Shown piece after piece: positions 23,926 through 32,037 of a DNA stretch of 64,000 bases. A program made the translations under genes and the position numbers. The DNA lies in NCBI GenBank assembly GCA_038247245.1, contig JBBRVE010000004.1, forward strand, positions 24,679 through 88,678. The letters are read 5' to 3'. Each line of letters begins with the position of its first letter. Position 1 is the stretch's first letter. Under the pieces are notes generated by a model, which saw nothing but the letters and a program-made list of their open reading frames with translations, was not told where the DNA came from and made no database searches. The stretch is from JAPWJZ01 sp038247245 (GTDB lineage Bacteria > Pseudomonadota > Alphaproteobacteria > Micavibrionales > UBA2020).

Positions 23926-24093
23926 TTATTTGCCCAAAACCTGCTTGCCCTTGACCGACACGCAGACACCCTGCGGGCAGGGTTCGATCAGGTCGAGGCG
24001 GGCGAGTTTTTCGAGATGGGTGCGGGAAACGCGGTCGCAGCGGTCGGGATCGTTGACGGCGCGCAGCGTTTGCAGTTCATCTGTGTTCAGCAT
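23926..24093 (-). CDS. Small 55-aa protein in the nrd operon
   Basis: The ATG at 24093 (GGAG 10 nt upstream) opens MLNTDELQTLRAVNDPDRCD and continues with VSRTHLEKLARLDLIEPC and VCVSVKGKQVLGK. The pattern of helices ending in a beta-hairpin suggests a minimal winged-helix. It lies between nrdA (80 nt) and nrdB (29 nt) on their strand. I know of no named family. A small regulator or NrdA/B accessory protein is possible from position alone. Confidence 0.65.
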   Translation of the reverse strand: MLNTDELQTLRAVNDPDRCDRVSRTHLEKLARLDLIEPCPQGVCVSVKGKQVLGK

Positions 24094-24172
24094 GTCTGTT
24101 TTCTCCGATGATAAAGCTTCACAAGTCTTCGCGTGGTGTCTTTTTTTTATCGTTATAGTCTTTGAATCTAAA

Positions 24173-25993
24173 TTACTGGCAGGCCAGGCATTCGTCGTAT
24201 TTGGTGCCGGAAGACGATGCTGCGTTCAGCTCCGCCTTTTTCAGCTTGCCGTCGCCGCCATGCGCGTTTTCGGCGCGCTGGATCGATTTCGAGCGGCAGT
24301 AATACAGCGATTTCACGCCTTTTTTCCAGGCCATCCAGTGAATTTGGTGCAGGTCGCGCTTGTGCACGTCTGCGGGCAGGAACACGTTCAGCGACTGCGC
24401 CTGGCAAATGTAAGGAGTACGGTCAGCCGCGTGTTCGATCAGCCAGCGCTGGTCGAGTTCGAACGCGGTCTTGAACACATCCTTTTCATCCTGTGACAGG
24501 AAGTCGAGATGCTGGACGGAACCTTCATGCGTGGTGATATCCGACCACACATCGTCATTGTTCATTCCTTTTGCTTCCAGCACCAGCTCCAGCGCCTTGT
24601 TGCGCACAAGGTGCGAACCGGACAGGGTCTTGTGCGTGTAGGCGTTGGCGGAGTTGGGCTCGATGCCGGGGCTTGCGCCGCCGGTGATGATCGAAATCGA
24701 CGCGGTGGGCGCAATCGCGATCTTGTTCGAGAAACGCTCCATGATGCCGTATTCTTTTGCATCGGGGCACGGGCCGCGCTCGTGGGCCAGTTTGACGCTT
24801 GCAGCGTCAGCGCCTGCTTTCAGGTGCTTGAACATGCGCTTGTTCCAGACTTTCGCCATCACGGATTCAAGCGGGATCATTTTGGTTTGCAGGAAGCTGT
24901 GGAAGCCCATCACGCCCAAACCGATCGAGCGTTCGCGCATCGCTGCGTATTTCGCGCGCATCATGCTGTCGGGCGCGCGGCGGATGAAATCTTCCAGCAC
25001 GTTGTCGAGGAAGCGGCAGATATCTTCCACAAATGTCGGGTGATCTTCCCATTCCTCGAAGTTTTCGAGGTTGACGGAGGACAGGCAGCAGACCGCGGTG
25101 CGTTCCTGACCGTGATGGTCTTTGCCGGTGGGCAAAGTGATCTCGGAGCAGAGGTTCGACATCTTCACGTTCAGGCCGGCCAGTTTATGGTGTTCCGGAA
25201 TGGCGCGGTTCACATGGTCGGAGAACAGCAGGTAGGGTTCGCCGGTTTCGATGCGGGCGGTCAGGATGCGGATCCAGAGCGCACGTGCGTTGACGCGCTC
25301 GATGATCGCGCCGTCCTTGGCGGAGGTCAGCGCCCATTCTTCGTCTTTTTCAACAGCGCGCATGAACGCGTCCGAGATAACGACCCCATGGTGCAGGTTG
25401 AGCGCCTTGCGGTTGGGATCGCCGCCCGAGGGTTTGCGCATTTCGATGAATTCCTCGATCTCGGGATGCGAGATGGGGAGATACACGGCGGCGGAGCCAC
25501 GGCGCAGCGAACCTTGGGAGATTGCAAGAGTGAGGGAGTCCATCACGCGGATGAACGGGACGATGCCGGAGGTCTTGCCGTTCTTGCCGACTTTTTCGCC
25601 GATGGAGCGCAGGTTGCCCCAATAGGAACCGATCCCGCCGCCGCGCGACGCGAGCCAGACGTTTTCATTCCAGAGGTCGACGATGCCGCTGAGGCTGTCA
25701 TCGGTTTCGTTCAGGAAGCAGGAAATGGGCAGGCCGCGATCGGTGCCGCCGTTCGACAGGACGGGCGTTGCGGGCATGAACCACAATTTGGAGATATAGT
25801 CATAAAGACGCTGCGCATGGGCCGCATCATCCGAATAGGACATGGCGACGCGCGCAAAAAGATCCTGGAAAGATTCGCCCGGAAGCAGGTAACGGTCCAG
25901 CAAAGTCGCCTTGCCGAATTCCGTCAAATTGGAATCGCGCGCGCGGTCAATAGTGACCTTGGCGCCCTTCGCCACTTGTGCAACATCAAACAT
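24173..25993 (-). CDS. nrdA: Ribonucleoside-diphosphate reductase class Ia, alpha subunit
   Basis: The 606-aa catalytic subunit shows SNGGTDRGLPISCFLNE with an active-site Cys, SRGGGIGSYWGNLRS, MSNLCSEITLP with the thiyl-radical Cys, the APTASISIITGGASPGIEP finger loop and a C-terminal CxxC (DECLACQ) for thioredoxin recycling. It lacks an N-terminal ATP-cone: the protein begins directly with MFDVAQVAKGAKVTIDRARD. It is shorter than E. coli NrdA (761 aa), so dATP allosteric inhibition through a cone is not expected. It is the first gene of the nrd operon. Confidence 0.96.
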   Translation of the reverse strand: MFDVAQVAKGAKVTIDRARDSNLTEFGKATLLDRYLLPGESFQDLFARVAMSYSDDAAHAQRLYDYISKLWFMPATPVLSNGGTDRGLPISCFLNETDDSLSGIVDLWNENVWLASRGGGIGSYWGNLRSIGEKVGKNGKTSGIVPFIRVMDSLTLAISQGSLRRGSAAVYLPISHPEIEEFIEMRKPSGGDPNRKALNLHHGVVISDAFMRAVEKDEEWALTSAKDGAIIERVNARALWIRILTARIETGEPYLLFSDHVNRAIPEHHKLAGLNVKMSNLCSEITLPTGKDHHGQERTAVCCLSSVNLENFEEWEDHPTFVEDICRFLDNVLEDFIRRAPDSMMRAKYAAMRERSIGLGVMGFHSFLQTKMIPLESVMAKVWNKRMFKHLKAGADAASVKLAHERGPCPDAKEYGIMERFSNKIAIAPTASISIITGGASPGIEPNSANAYTHKTLSGSHLVRNKALELVLEAKGMNNDDVWSDITTHEGSVQHLDFLSQDEKDVFKTAFELDQRWLIEHAADRTPYICQAQSLNVFLPADVHKRDLHQIHWMAWKKGVKSLYYCRSKSIQRAENAHGGDGKLKKAELNAASSSGTKYDECLACQ

Positions 25994-26143
25994 GAATCAT
26001 CTCCCCGTAATACTTCGATTTATTCTTTTTTTTATTGTTTTCCGCTTCGACTCTCCGCGATAAGCCATTCAAATTGATTGAAAAGCAGACCTTGGAAATA
26101 CAGGTAAAGGCACTAAGCCTTGTGACCTGATAAGAGAAAGCAT

Positions 26144-26159
26144 ACCACATCTTGGGGGT
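26144..26159 (-). promoter_or_regulatory. Possible NrdR box upstream of nrdA
   Basis: ACCACATCTTGGGGGT is an imperfect palindrome of NrdR-box length about 150 nt upstream of nrdA. NrdR boxes usually occur in pairs and only one is seen, so this is tentative. Nothing else is evident in 25994-26458 beyond two GANTC methylation sites near 26364 and 26386. Confidence 0.3.
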
Positions 26160-26458
26160 CTGTCTAGAAAAGCGACCGACATAAATTTTCAGTGCGGGCC
26201 ATATTTTTTCTTGACCAGCAACAATGCGCAGGAAAAACGGGGCTTCCTGACGAAAACTTTTTTTTGGCCGCGAACCGCTCATTTTTCCTATCCACGGCAG
26301 TCAGGGAAAATCATGCTGACTGTTATAAAGATATGGTAAGAACGGACGCAAATTTCAACTATTTGAGTCGCTCCAGAATATCACTGACTCGTTAAACAAG
26401 TGTTAAGATCGCGGCGCGGAGTCCGGCGCGGGAATTTCGCAATAATATTTCAAAAAGC

Positions 26459-27208
26459 TCAGGGTGATTTCGGCTTAAACGTCGCCGTGCGCGGTGCGGC
26501 AAGCGGCGTGCCCGCGCCGGTCTTCAAATTCTGGATCACGTTTTCGACGTCTTTTTTGCGTGCTGTTTCGGTGCGGTGTTCGACCACGATATTGATTTCG
26601 GATTCCAGCCCCGTTTCGATTGCGAATGTCATGTGCCGCGCTTCATCCAGCGCGGTGTTGCCCATTTTATCGCGCAGGGTTTCATCCATCCCATGCGCCA
26701 GCAGCACGCGGATCACGTCCTGCGCGCCCCTGTCATCATCCGCCCAGATCGCGTAATGCAACGCGCTTTGTTCTTCGCGGTTCACGGCATTCACGGCTGC
26801 GCCATGTTTGATCAGCGCGGTTGCACAATCGGCGCAACCCGCGCGTGATGCCGACATCATCGGCGTATAAAGCTGCGCATTGCCAAGGTTGGCATCCGCG
26901 CCTTTTTCCAGCAGCCATTCGACGGCATGCACATGGCGCTTGGACGTTGCCACCAGCAGCGGCGTTTCGCCGACGATGTTGCGCGCATGGATATCCGCAC
27001 CGGCATTCAGCAAGGCTTCCATCACCTTCATATGCCCGTGATACGCGGCAAGGTGCAGCGCGGTCGTGCCCATCACCTGCTTGGTCGCCTTGTCGGCAAC
27101 CGCTTCCTTCGCAAGGTTGGGATAGGCCGCCAGCATGTTGCGCACACCCTGGTCATGGCCGCGCGCTGCAAGGTCGAGGAATTGTTCAAGCAAAACCGGC
27201 TTCGACAT
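26459..27208 (-). CDS. Ankyrin-repeat protein B of tandem pair
   Basis: Four to five canonical ankyrin repeats are visible: TTALHLAAYHGHMKVMEALL, ETPLLVATSKRHVHAVEWLL, YTPMMSASRAGCADCATALI and SALHYAIWADDDRGAQDVIR. The start MSKPVLLEQFLDLAARG at 27208 lies 2 nt after the upstream paralogue's stop; a longer frame to 27337 would overlap that gene. N-terminus, repeat layout and the tail GAGTPLAAPRTATFKPKSP all match the upstream protein, so this is a tandem duplication. No signal peptide is present. The function is unknown. Confidence 0.85.
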   Translation of the reverse strand: MSKPVLLEQFLDLAARGHDQGVRNMLAAYPNLAKEAVADKATKQVMGTTALHLAAYHGHMKVMEALLNAGADIHARNIVGETPLLVATSKRHVHAVEWLLEKGADANLGNAQLYTPMMSASRAGCADCATALIKHGAAVNAVNREEQSALHYAIWADDDRGAQDVIRVLLAHGMDETLRDKMGNTALDEARHMTFAIETGLESEINIVVEHRTETARKKDVENVIQNLKTGAGTPLAAPRTATFKPKSP

Positions 27209-27209
27209 G

Positions 27210-28034
27210 TTACGGCGCTGCCCCTGCTGGTGGTTTCTTTTTAAAATGCGCGGTGGTGGGGCCGTGCAGCGGCTTGCCTGCGCCATGCTGGAACGGGGCG
27301 GCCAGTTTGCCGAAGCATTCCTTATGCGTTGCCACATCGTTGCGGTTCTTCATCAGCAGGGCGTGCGCGGCGGCGCTTTCGATAAACGCGGCGACTTCGA
27401 ATTTTCCCTCGGCGCGGGCGTTATCGGCGGCTGTATACCCCTCCATATTGCGGAGATTGGCATTGATGCCGCGGTCCAGCAGCAGGCGGATCACGGGTTG
27501 CGGGCAGTTTTCGGCATGGATGGCGAAATGCAGCGCGCTGTCCATCGCCTCGCTGCGCGCATTGATTTTCGCTTTATGGTCCAGCAGCGTTTCGATCACC
27601 GCCATCGCCCTGTTACGCGCGGCATACATCAGGGGCGTGTAACCTTCGGAGGCTTTATGATTGGCGTTTGCGCCCTTTTGCAGCAGGAATGCCGCAACAT
27701 CGGCCTGCGCATGCATCGCGGCTTCCATCAGCGGCGTCTGCCCCATCAAATCCTCGGCATCCAGCTTCGCGTGCGCCTGCACTAGATCCTGCACGATGCC
27801 CAGATGCCCGCCACGGGCGGCCAGATGCAATGCGGTTGAACCCGTTTGCATCCCATGCGCATCAAGCTTGCGCACTGAATGCACAAGCCCCTTGAAGTTG
27901 GCCAGCATGTCGTTCACGGCAGCGCGGTCGCCATTCGCCGCCGCATCCAGAAAGCGCGTCACCAGCTTGCGGCGCGTCGTGCCCGATATCGGGCCCGTCG
28001 GTTTCGCGCTGCGGCTGTTAAATGTCGGCTTCAT
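27210..28034 (-). CDS. Ankyrin-repeat protein A of tandem pair
   Basis: Repeats include STALHLAARGGHLGIVQDLV, QTPLMEAAMHAQADVAAFLL, YTPLMYAARNRAMAVIETLL and SALHFAIHAENCPQPVIRLL. The Met at 28034 has CAGGA 5-6 nt upstream; an earlier start at 28073 lacks such a site. The C-terminal tail GAGKPLHGPTTAHFKKKPP corresponds to that of the downstream paralogue. Both are cytoplasmic-looking repeat proteins without signal peptides. They could be scaffolds or candidate substrates of the Dot/Icm-like system, which is inference. Confidence 0.85.
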   Translation of the reverse strand: MKPTFNSRSAKPTGPISGTTRRKLVTRFLDAAANGDRAAVNDMLANFKGLVHSVRKLDAHGMQTGSTALHLAARGGHLGIVQDLVQAHAKLDAEDLMGQTPLMEAAMHAQADVAAFLLQKGANANHKASEGYTPLMYAARNRAMAVIETLLDHKAKINARSEAMDSALHFAIHAENCPQPVIRLLLDRGINANLRNMEGYTAADNARAEGKFEVAAFIESAAAHALLMKNRNDVATHKECFGKLAAPFQHGAGKPLHGPTTAHFKKKPPAGAAP

Positions 28035-28333
28035 ATATGTCCTGGGAATCCAGCTTCGGTTAAGCATTTGCATAACACTTCGGATAGATCGCGCCTAGAT
28101 GATTCGAGGATACATATATTACGGAATACTAATAAAGTTACTGACTCCGGACTCGCGCGGGGTTCAATCTTGCTGAATAACAGCTGTTCATGGTCATTTT
28201 CGGTTTATTTTCAGCACCTTGTTGACAATGTTGCGGTGCGGAAGCAGATTGCGCTCACGAAACAAAATGTCGCCGTTAAGAAAAAGCAAAAACGCTGCGG
28301 CTGACATAACAAAGAAAGACTTTAGGTGTGCAA

Positions 28334-28549
28334 ATGAACAACGATTTCTCCAACACGAACAACTTCTTCTCCCGCTCGATCGTCTCGGCCTTTACCGCGT
28401 CGACCAAAGCCAGCGAAGCCGGCCAGCATTATGTGCGCGCCCGCCATCATCACGTTGAAGCGCCCCGCCACGCTCTCGATTACACCCGCGTGCATTTCAA
28501 CGTCGGCCCCCGCGACGATGGCCGCGCACCTGCAATGGTCATGGCATAA
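28334..28549 (+). CDS. Small protein, 71 aa, His/Arg-rich centre
   Basis: The ATG at 28334 is preceded by AGGTG at 5-nt spacing and opens MNNDFSNTNNFFSRSIVSAF. The centre is basic and His-rich (YVRARHHHVEAPRHALDYTR), and it ends GRAPAMVMA. It lies alone in the spacer between the divergent ankyrin genes and pyk. There is no known domain. Coding is supported by the ribosome site and balanced composition, but not proven. Confidence 0.5.
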   Translation: MNNDFSNTNNFFSRSIVSAFTASTKASEAGQHYVRARHHHVEAPRHALDYTRVHFNVGPRDDGRAPAMVMA

Positions 28550-28612
28550 CGATATAGGTCTTGCGGGGTGCGGACTGGCCTAGTATGAATCCTTTGACTA
28601 GAAGGATTTAAG

Positions 28613-30031
28613 ATGGCCAAACGCTCCCGCAAGACCAAAATCGTCGCGACCCTCGGACCGGCTTCCTCCACGCCGGAAATGGTCAGGGCACTTTATGAAA
28701 CCGGCGTCGACGTATTCCGCCTGAATTTCAGCCACGGCAACCACGAAGACCACCAGAAACGCATCAGCATCATCCGCGACCTTGAAAAGGAATGCGGCTG
28801 CCCCATCGGCGTCTTCGCCGATTTGCAGGGCCCGAAACTGCGCCTTGGCACTTTTGAAAACAGTTTTGTCGATGTCGTGAAGGGCATGCGCGTCCGCCTT
28901 GATTCCGACCCCTCCCCCGGCAACGTTACCCGCGTCTGCCTGCCGCATCCCGAAGTGATGGACGTGCTGGTCGAAGGCGCCGATATTTTGCTCGATGACG
29001 GCAAGGTGCATCTGCATGTCGTCAAAAAAGGCCCCGACTGGGTTGAAACCGAAGTGATTGCCGGTAAAAGGCTGTCCGACCGCAAGGGCGTCAACCTGCC
29101 CAACGTCATCCTGAAATCGAACGTCATCACCGATAAAGACCGCCGCGACCTCGAAGCCGCCTGCACAATGGGCGCGGATTGGATTGCGCTGTCATTCGTA
29201 CAACGCCCCGAAGATGTGGCGGAGGCGCGGAAACTGGTCGCCGGCCGCGCCAAGATCATTTCCAAGCTCGAAAAACCCTCGGCCATCACCCATCTGCACG
29301 CGATCATCGAATTGTCGGATGCGGTCATGGTGGCGCGCGGCGACCTCGGTGTTGAAATTCCGGCCGAAAAAGTACCGGCTGTGCAAAAGCACATCATTTT
29401 GGCCGCACGCAAGGCGGGCAAGCCCGTGATCGTGGCGACGCAGATGCTGGAATCCATGATTTCCTCCCCGCGCCCGACGCGCGCCGAAGCCTCCGACGTC
29501 GCAACCGCAATTTATGACGGCACTGATGCCGTGATGCTCTCGGCCGAAACGGCATCGGGCGAATATCCGCTGGAGGCCGTTTCCATCATGGACCGCATCG
29601 CCAAGGATGTGGAGCAAGACGACCTGTACCGCCGCATCATGGACGCGGAACACCCCGACCCCGACAAAACATCGCCCGATGCGATCACCGCCGCCGCATC
29701 GACCGTGGCCGCCACCATTTCCGCCGCCGCCATCGTCAATTATACGACATCGGGCACCACCGCGCTCCGCACCGCGCGCGAACGCCCGTCGGTGCCGGTG
29801 CTGTGCCTGACATCCGACCTGGTTGTGGCGCGCCGCCTGCAACTGTCCTATGGCGTTTATCCCGTGCATACCGACGACGTCGATAATTTCGGCGACATGG
29901 TGAAAAAGGCAGCCGTTCTCGCGCTCGAGCATAAAATCGCCGACAAGGGCCAGCGCCTCGTCATCACCGCCGGCGTCCCCTTCGGCACGCCCGGCTCGAC
30001 AAACGCGCTGCGGATTGCTTGGGTGGAATAA
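28613..30031 (+). CDS. pyk: Pyruvate kinase
   Basis: The 472-aa protein starts MAKRSRKTKIVATLGPASST. It shows the RLNFSHG motif, the catalytic-loop pattern ISKLEKPSAITHLHAIIELSDAVMVARGDLGVEIP and the MLESMISSPRPTRAEASDVA signature. It converts phosphoenolpyruvate and ADP to pyruvate and ATP in glycolysis. AAGGA lies just upstream of the ATG. The C-terminal allosteric domain is complete (LVITAGVPFGTPGSTNALRI). The next gene begins 18 nt later. Confidence 0.97.
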   Translation: MAKRSRKTKIVATLGPASSTPEMVRALYETGVDVFRLNFSHGNHEDHQKRISIIRDLEKECGCPIGVFADLQGPKLRLGTFENSFVDVVKGMRVRLDSDPSPGNVTRVCLPHPEVMDVLVEGADILLDDGKVHLHVVKKGPDWVETEVIAGKRLSDRKGVNLPNVILKSNVITDKDRRDLEAACTMGADWIALSFVQRPEDVAEARKLVAGRAKIISKLEKPSAITHLHAIIELSDAVMVARGDLGVEIPAEKVPAVQKHIILAARKAGKPVIVATQMLESMISSPRPTRAEASDVATAIYDGTDAVMLSAETASGEYPLEAVSIMDRIAKDVEQDDLYRRIMDAEHPDPDKTSPDAITAAASTVAATISAAAIVNYTTSGTTALRTARERPSVPVLCLTSDLVVARRLQLSYGVYPVHTDDVDNFGDMVKKAAVLALEHKIADKGQRLVITAGVPFGTPGSTNALRIAWVE

Positions 30032-30049
30032 ACAAATAAAGGAAATAGA

Positions 30050-31921
30050 ATGTCGCCTTTTGTTTTAAGTAAAGAAAACACCTTTGTGGCGGCATTGACG
30101 AGATTTCCCCTCGTCGTCGTATTCCTGTTCGCGTTGGCCATTTTATGCCTGACACCAGACTTGTGGAAGAATGACGCGCTCGGCGATGCGATAACCTTTA
30201 TCGTACTCTCTCTTATTTCGACGACTGCTATCCGGCTGTTTACAGAGGCGCGCGGATTAAGCGAGCTTTGGCCTGCGCTCGGCGTTCTTTTCGCCGCGGC
30301 TGTGACATGGCTGGTGCCCGACTACCAGCTGCCCATACTCTACGTATTGACCGCCAGCTGCCTCTGCCTTTCGGTGGCGCCATTTATCGCCCTACGGAAA
30401 ACAGACGCCGATTTCTGGCGCTTTAAATACGAGCTTGCCGCCGGTTTTTTTACTTCCGCCCTCTACGCCTTCCTGCTTGCCGCAGGCGTCACAGCCATTT
30501 GGTTTCTGCTGTCGCAGGCATTAGGCATTCACAAGCGCAGCTTTTTCAACCTTTACGGAATCGACAAGATATGGCTGGTAAGCTGGACGCTGTTTTTTCC
30601 CGCCGTTTTTGCGACCCGCATCTCCATGCAGGCCAATGTCAACAGCAGCACGCCGCCAAGCGCAAGCTTTTCATTCATCGTCAACCGGCTGGTGCTGCCG
30701 CTGATGATACTGCTGATTGCCACTTACTACCTGTACGCGCTCAAGGTCGCATTCACCGGCGAGCTTGACCGGGCGATGGCGGCGAAAATTTCTCTGTCGA
30801 TCTGCACAGTCGGCATATTCGTGCGCTTCCTGTCATTTCCCGCACAACGCGCTGGCGACAGGTTGGCAGCTTTTTACTACAAATATTTTTATTCAATCGC
30901 CATCTTTCCCCTTGGCTGCGGCATCTATGCACTGGCTTGCACGGTTTCACGTTATGGCATGACGGATGCAAGATATACCGGCGGATTGCTTTTCCTGTGG
31001 GTGGCTGTGCTTGCAGCCCAGAACCTTGCCGCACAGGCACAGGCTCGCCTTTACAACGCCCCCGCCCTGCTGGCTGCGTTACTCCTGTTCTGCGCCTACG
31101 GCCCGCACAGCGTTGTGGAATTGCCCGCCCGGTCACAGGTTGAGCAACCAACCAAGATGCTGCAGAAGGTGGGCGTCGTTCTGATGGACGGAAAAATTCA
31201 GCCTGTGCCGCAAGAACCCAGTTTTGTCGACCAAAAGAAAATTTCATCGGCAGTGGACTATATTTCTTCGCAGGGGGATTACAGCCGTATCCAGCATCTT
31301 GTCACACCAATCCGCGATGTGTTGCCGGAAGCAAACGGGCGCACGACACCTTGCCGCCGTAGCCTGTTCCAGTGGAACTGCTATAGAAATTACAACGTTA
31401 TGCAGGACATCATGGAAACATGGGGGATGCAGTACATACCGCCCCACCAGCGTGAACTGCAGGCCAGAAACCCCAAGACATTGTCAATCCATGTGCTGCA
31501 GAACGATTGGGGAAACTTCGCCAAGGTTATCACCTTCGCGCCCTTTACCTACGGCACGACAATATCGACCAGTGTGGATAATGCCCCAAAATCGAACGAA
31601 AGAAAATATGGCGACGGAAAACAAATATCCTTATTGCTCAATACCGCAGAAATGTCCGCGACGCTGGATGACGGTCGCATTGTGCATTTTGCCGTGAGCG
31701 AAGCTTTTCAAAAACTCCAGACGGATAACAAGCAGTTGACAAAAGCGCACACCCGCAACCAGCGGCACGTTACGGATGACGAAGTCGCGGTGACGATTAT
31801 TCCGGGCACAGGCGATTTCCCCGCCGAGCTGCGGCTGACCAACCTGTATGGGCAGGAAAAAGATGGCGGAATGAAAATAACAAGCATTTCAGGTGTCCTG
31901 CTGTTTTCCGACGACAAATAA
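30050..31921 (+). CDS. DUF4153-type polytopic membrane protein
   Basis: The N-terminal ~350 residues contain about ten hydrophobic helices (FPLVVVFLFALAILCL; YALKVAFTG in a late helix). A soluble ~270-residue C-terminal domain follows (from about residue 375, VGVVLMDGKIQPVPQEPSF). The pattern matches DUF4153 membrane proteins of unknown function. It is paralogous to the next gene: both have arginine-flanked RFPL near the N-terminus, the RL..FP.(Q/M)R block and a C-terminal Y.(R/N).YD/N motif. It lies 18 nt after pyk. Confidence 0.72.
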   Translation: MSPFVLSKENTFVAALTRFPLVVVFLFALAILCLTPDLWKNDALGDAITFIVLSLISTTAIRLFTEARGLSELWPALGVLFAAAVTWLVPDYQLPILYVLTASCLCLSVAPFIALRKTDADFWRFKYELAAGFFTSALYAFLLAAGVTAIWFLLSQALGIHKRSFFNLYGIDKIWLVSWTLFFPAVFATRISMQANVNSSTPPSASFSFIVNRLVLPLMILLIATYYLYALKVAFTGELDRAMAAKISLSICTVGIFVRFLSFPAQRAGDRLAAFYYKYFYSIAIFPLGCGIYALACTVSRYGMTDARYTGGLLFLWVAVLAAQNLAAQAQARLYNAPALLAALLLFCAYGPHSVVELPARSQVEQPTKMLQKVGVVLMDGKIQPVPQEPSFVDQKKISSAVDYISSQGDYSRIQHLVTPIRDVLPEANGRTTPCRRSLFQWNCYRNYNVMQDIMETWGMQYIPPHQRELQARNPKTLSIHVLQNDWGNFAKVITFAPFTYGTTISTSVDNAPKSNERKYGDGKQISLLLNTAEMSATLDDGRIVHFAVSEAFQKLQTDNKQLTKAHTRNQRHVTDDEVAVTIIPGTGDFPAELRLTNLYGQEKDGGMKITSISGVLLFSDDK

Positions 31922-32037
31922 CCATCTGCACAAAATTGCCTTAATTTTGCCTTGCCGCCGTCATAATTCGACTCCGGCCCGTGTGGTAATCTGGGGGATA
32001 GACTGGATATAAAAATTATATTTACGGCAGGTGGCAG

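Noticed and set aside
24509..26077. Long plus-strand open frame (522 codons) opposite nrdA
   Set aside because: It is a mirror of the high-GC codon pattern of nrdA; the composition is biased and no domain is visible.
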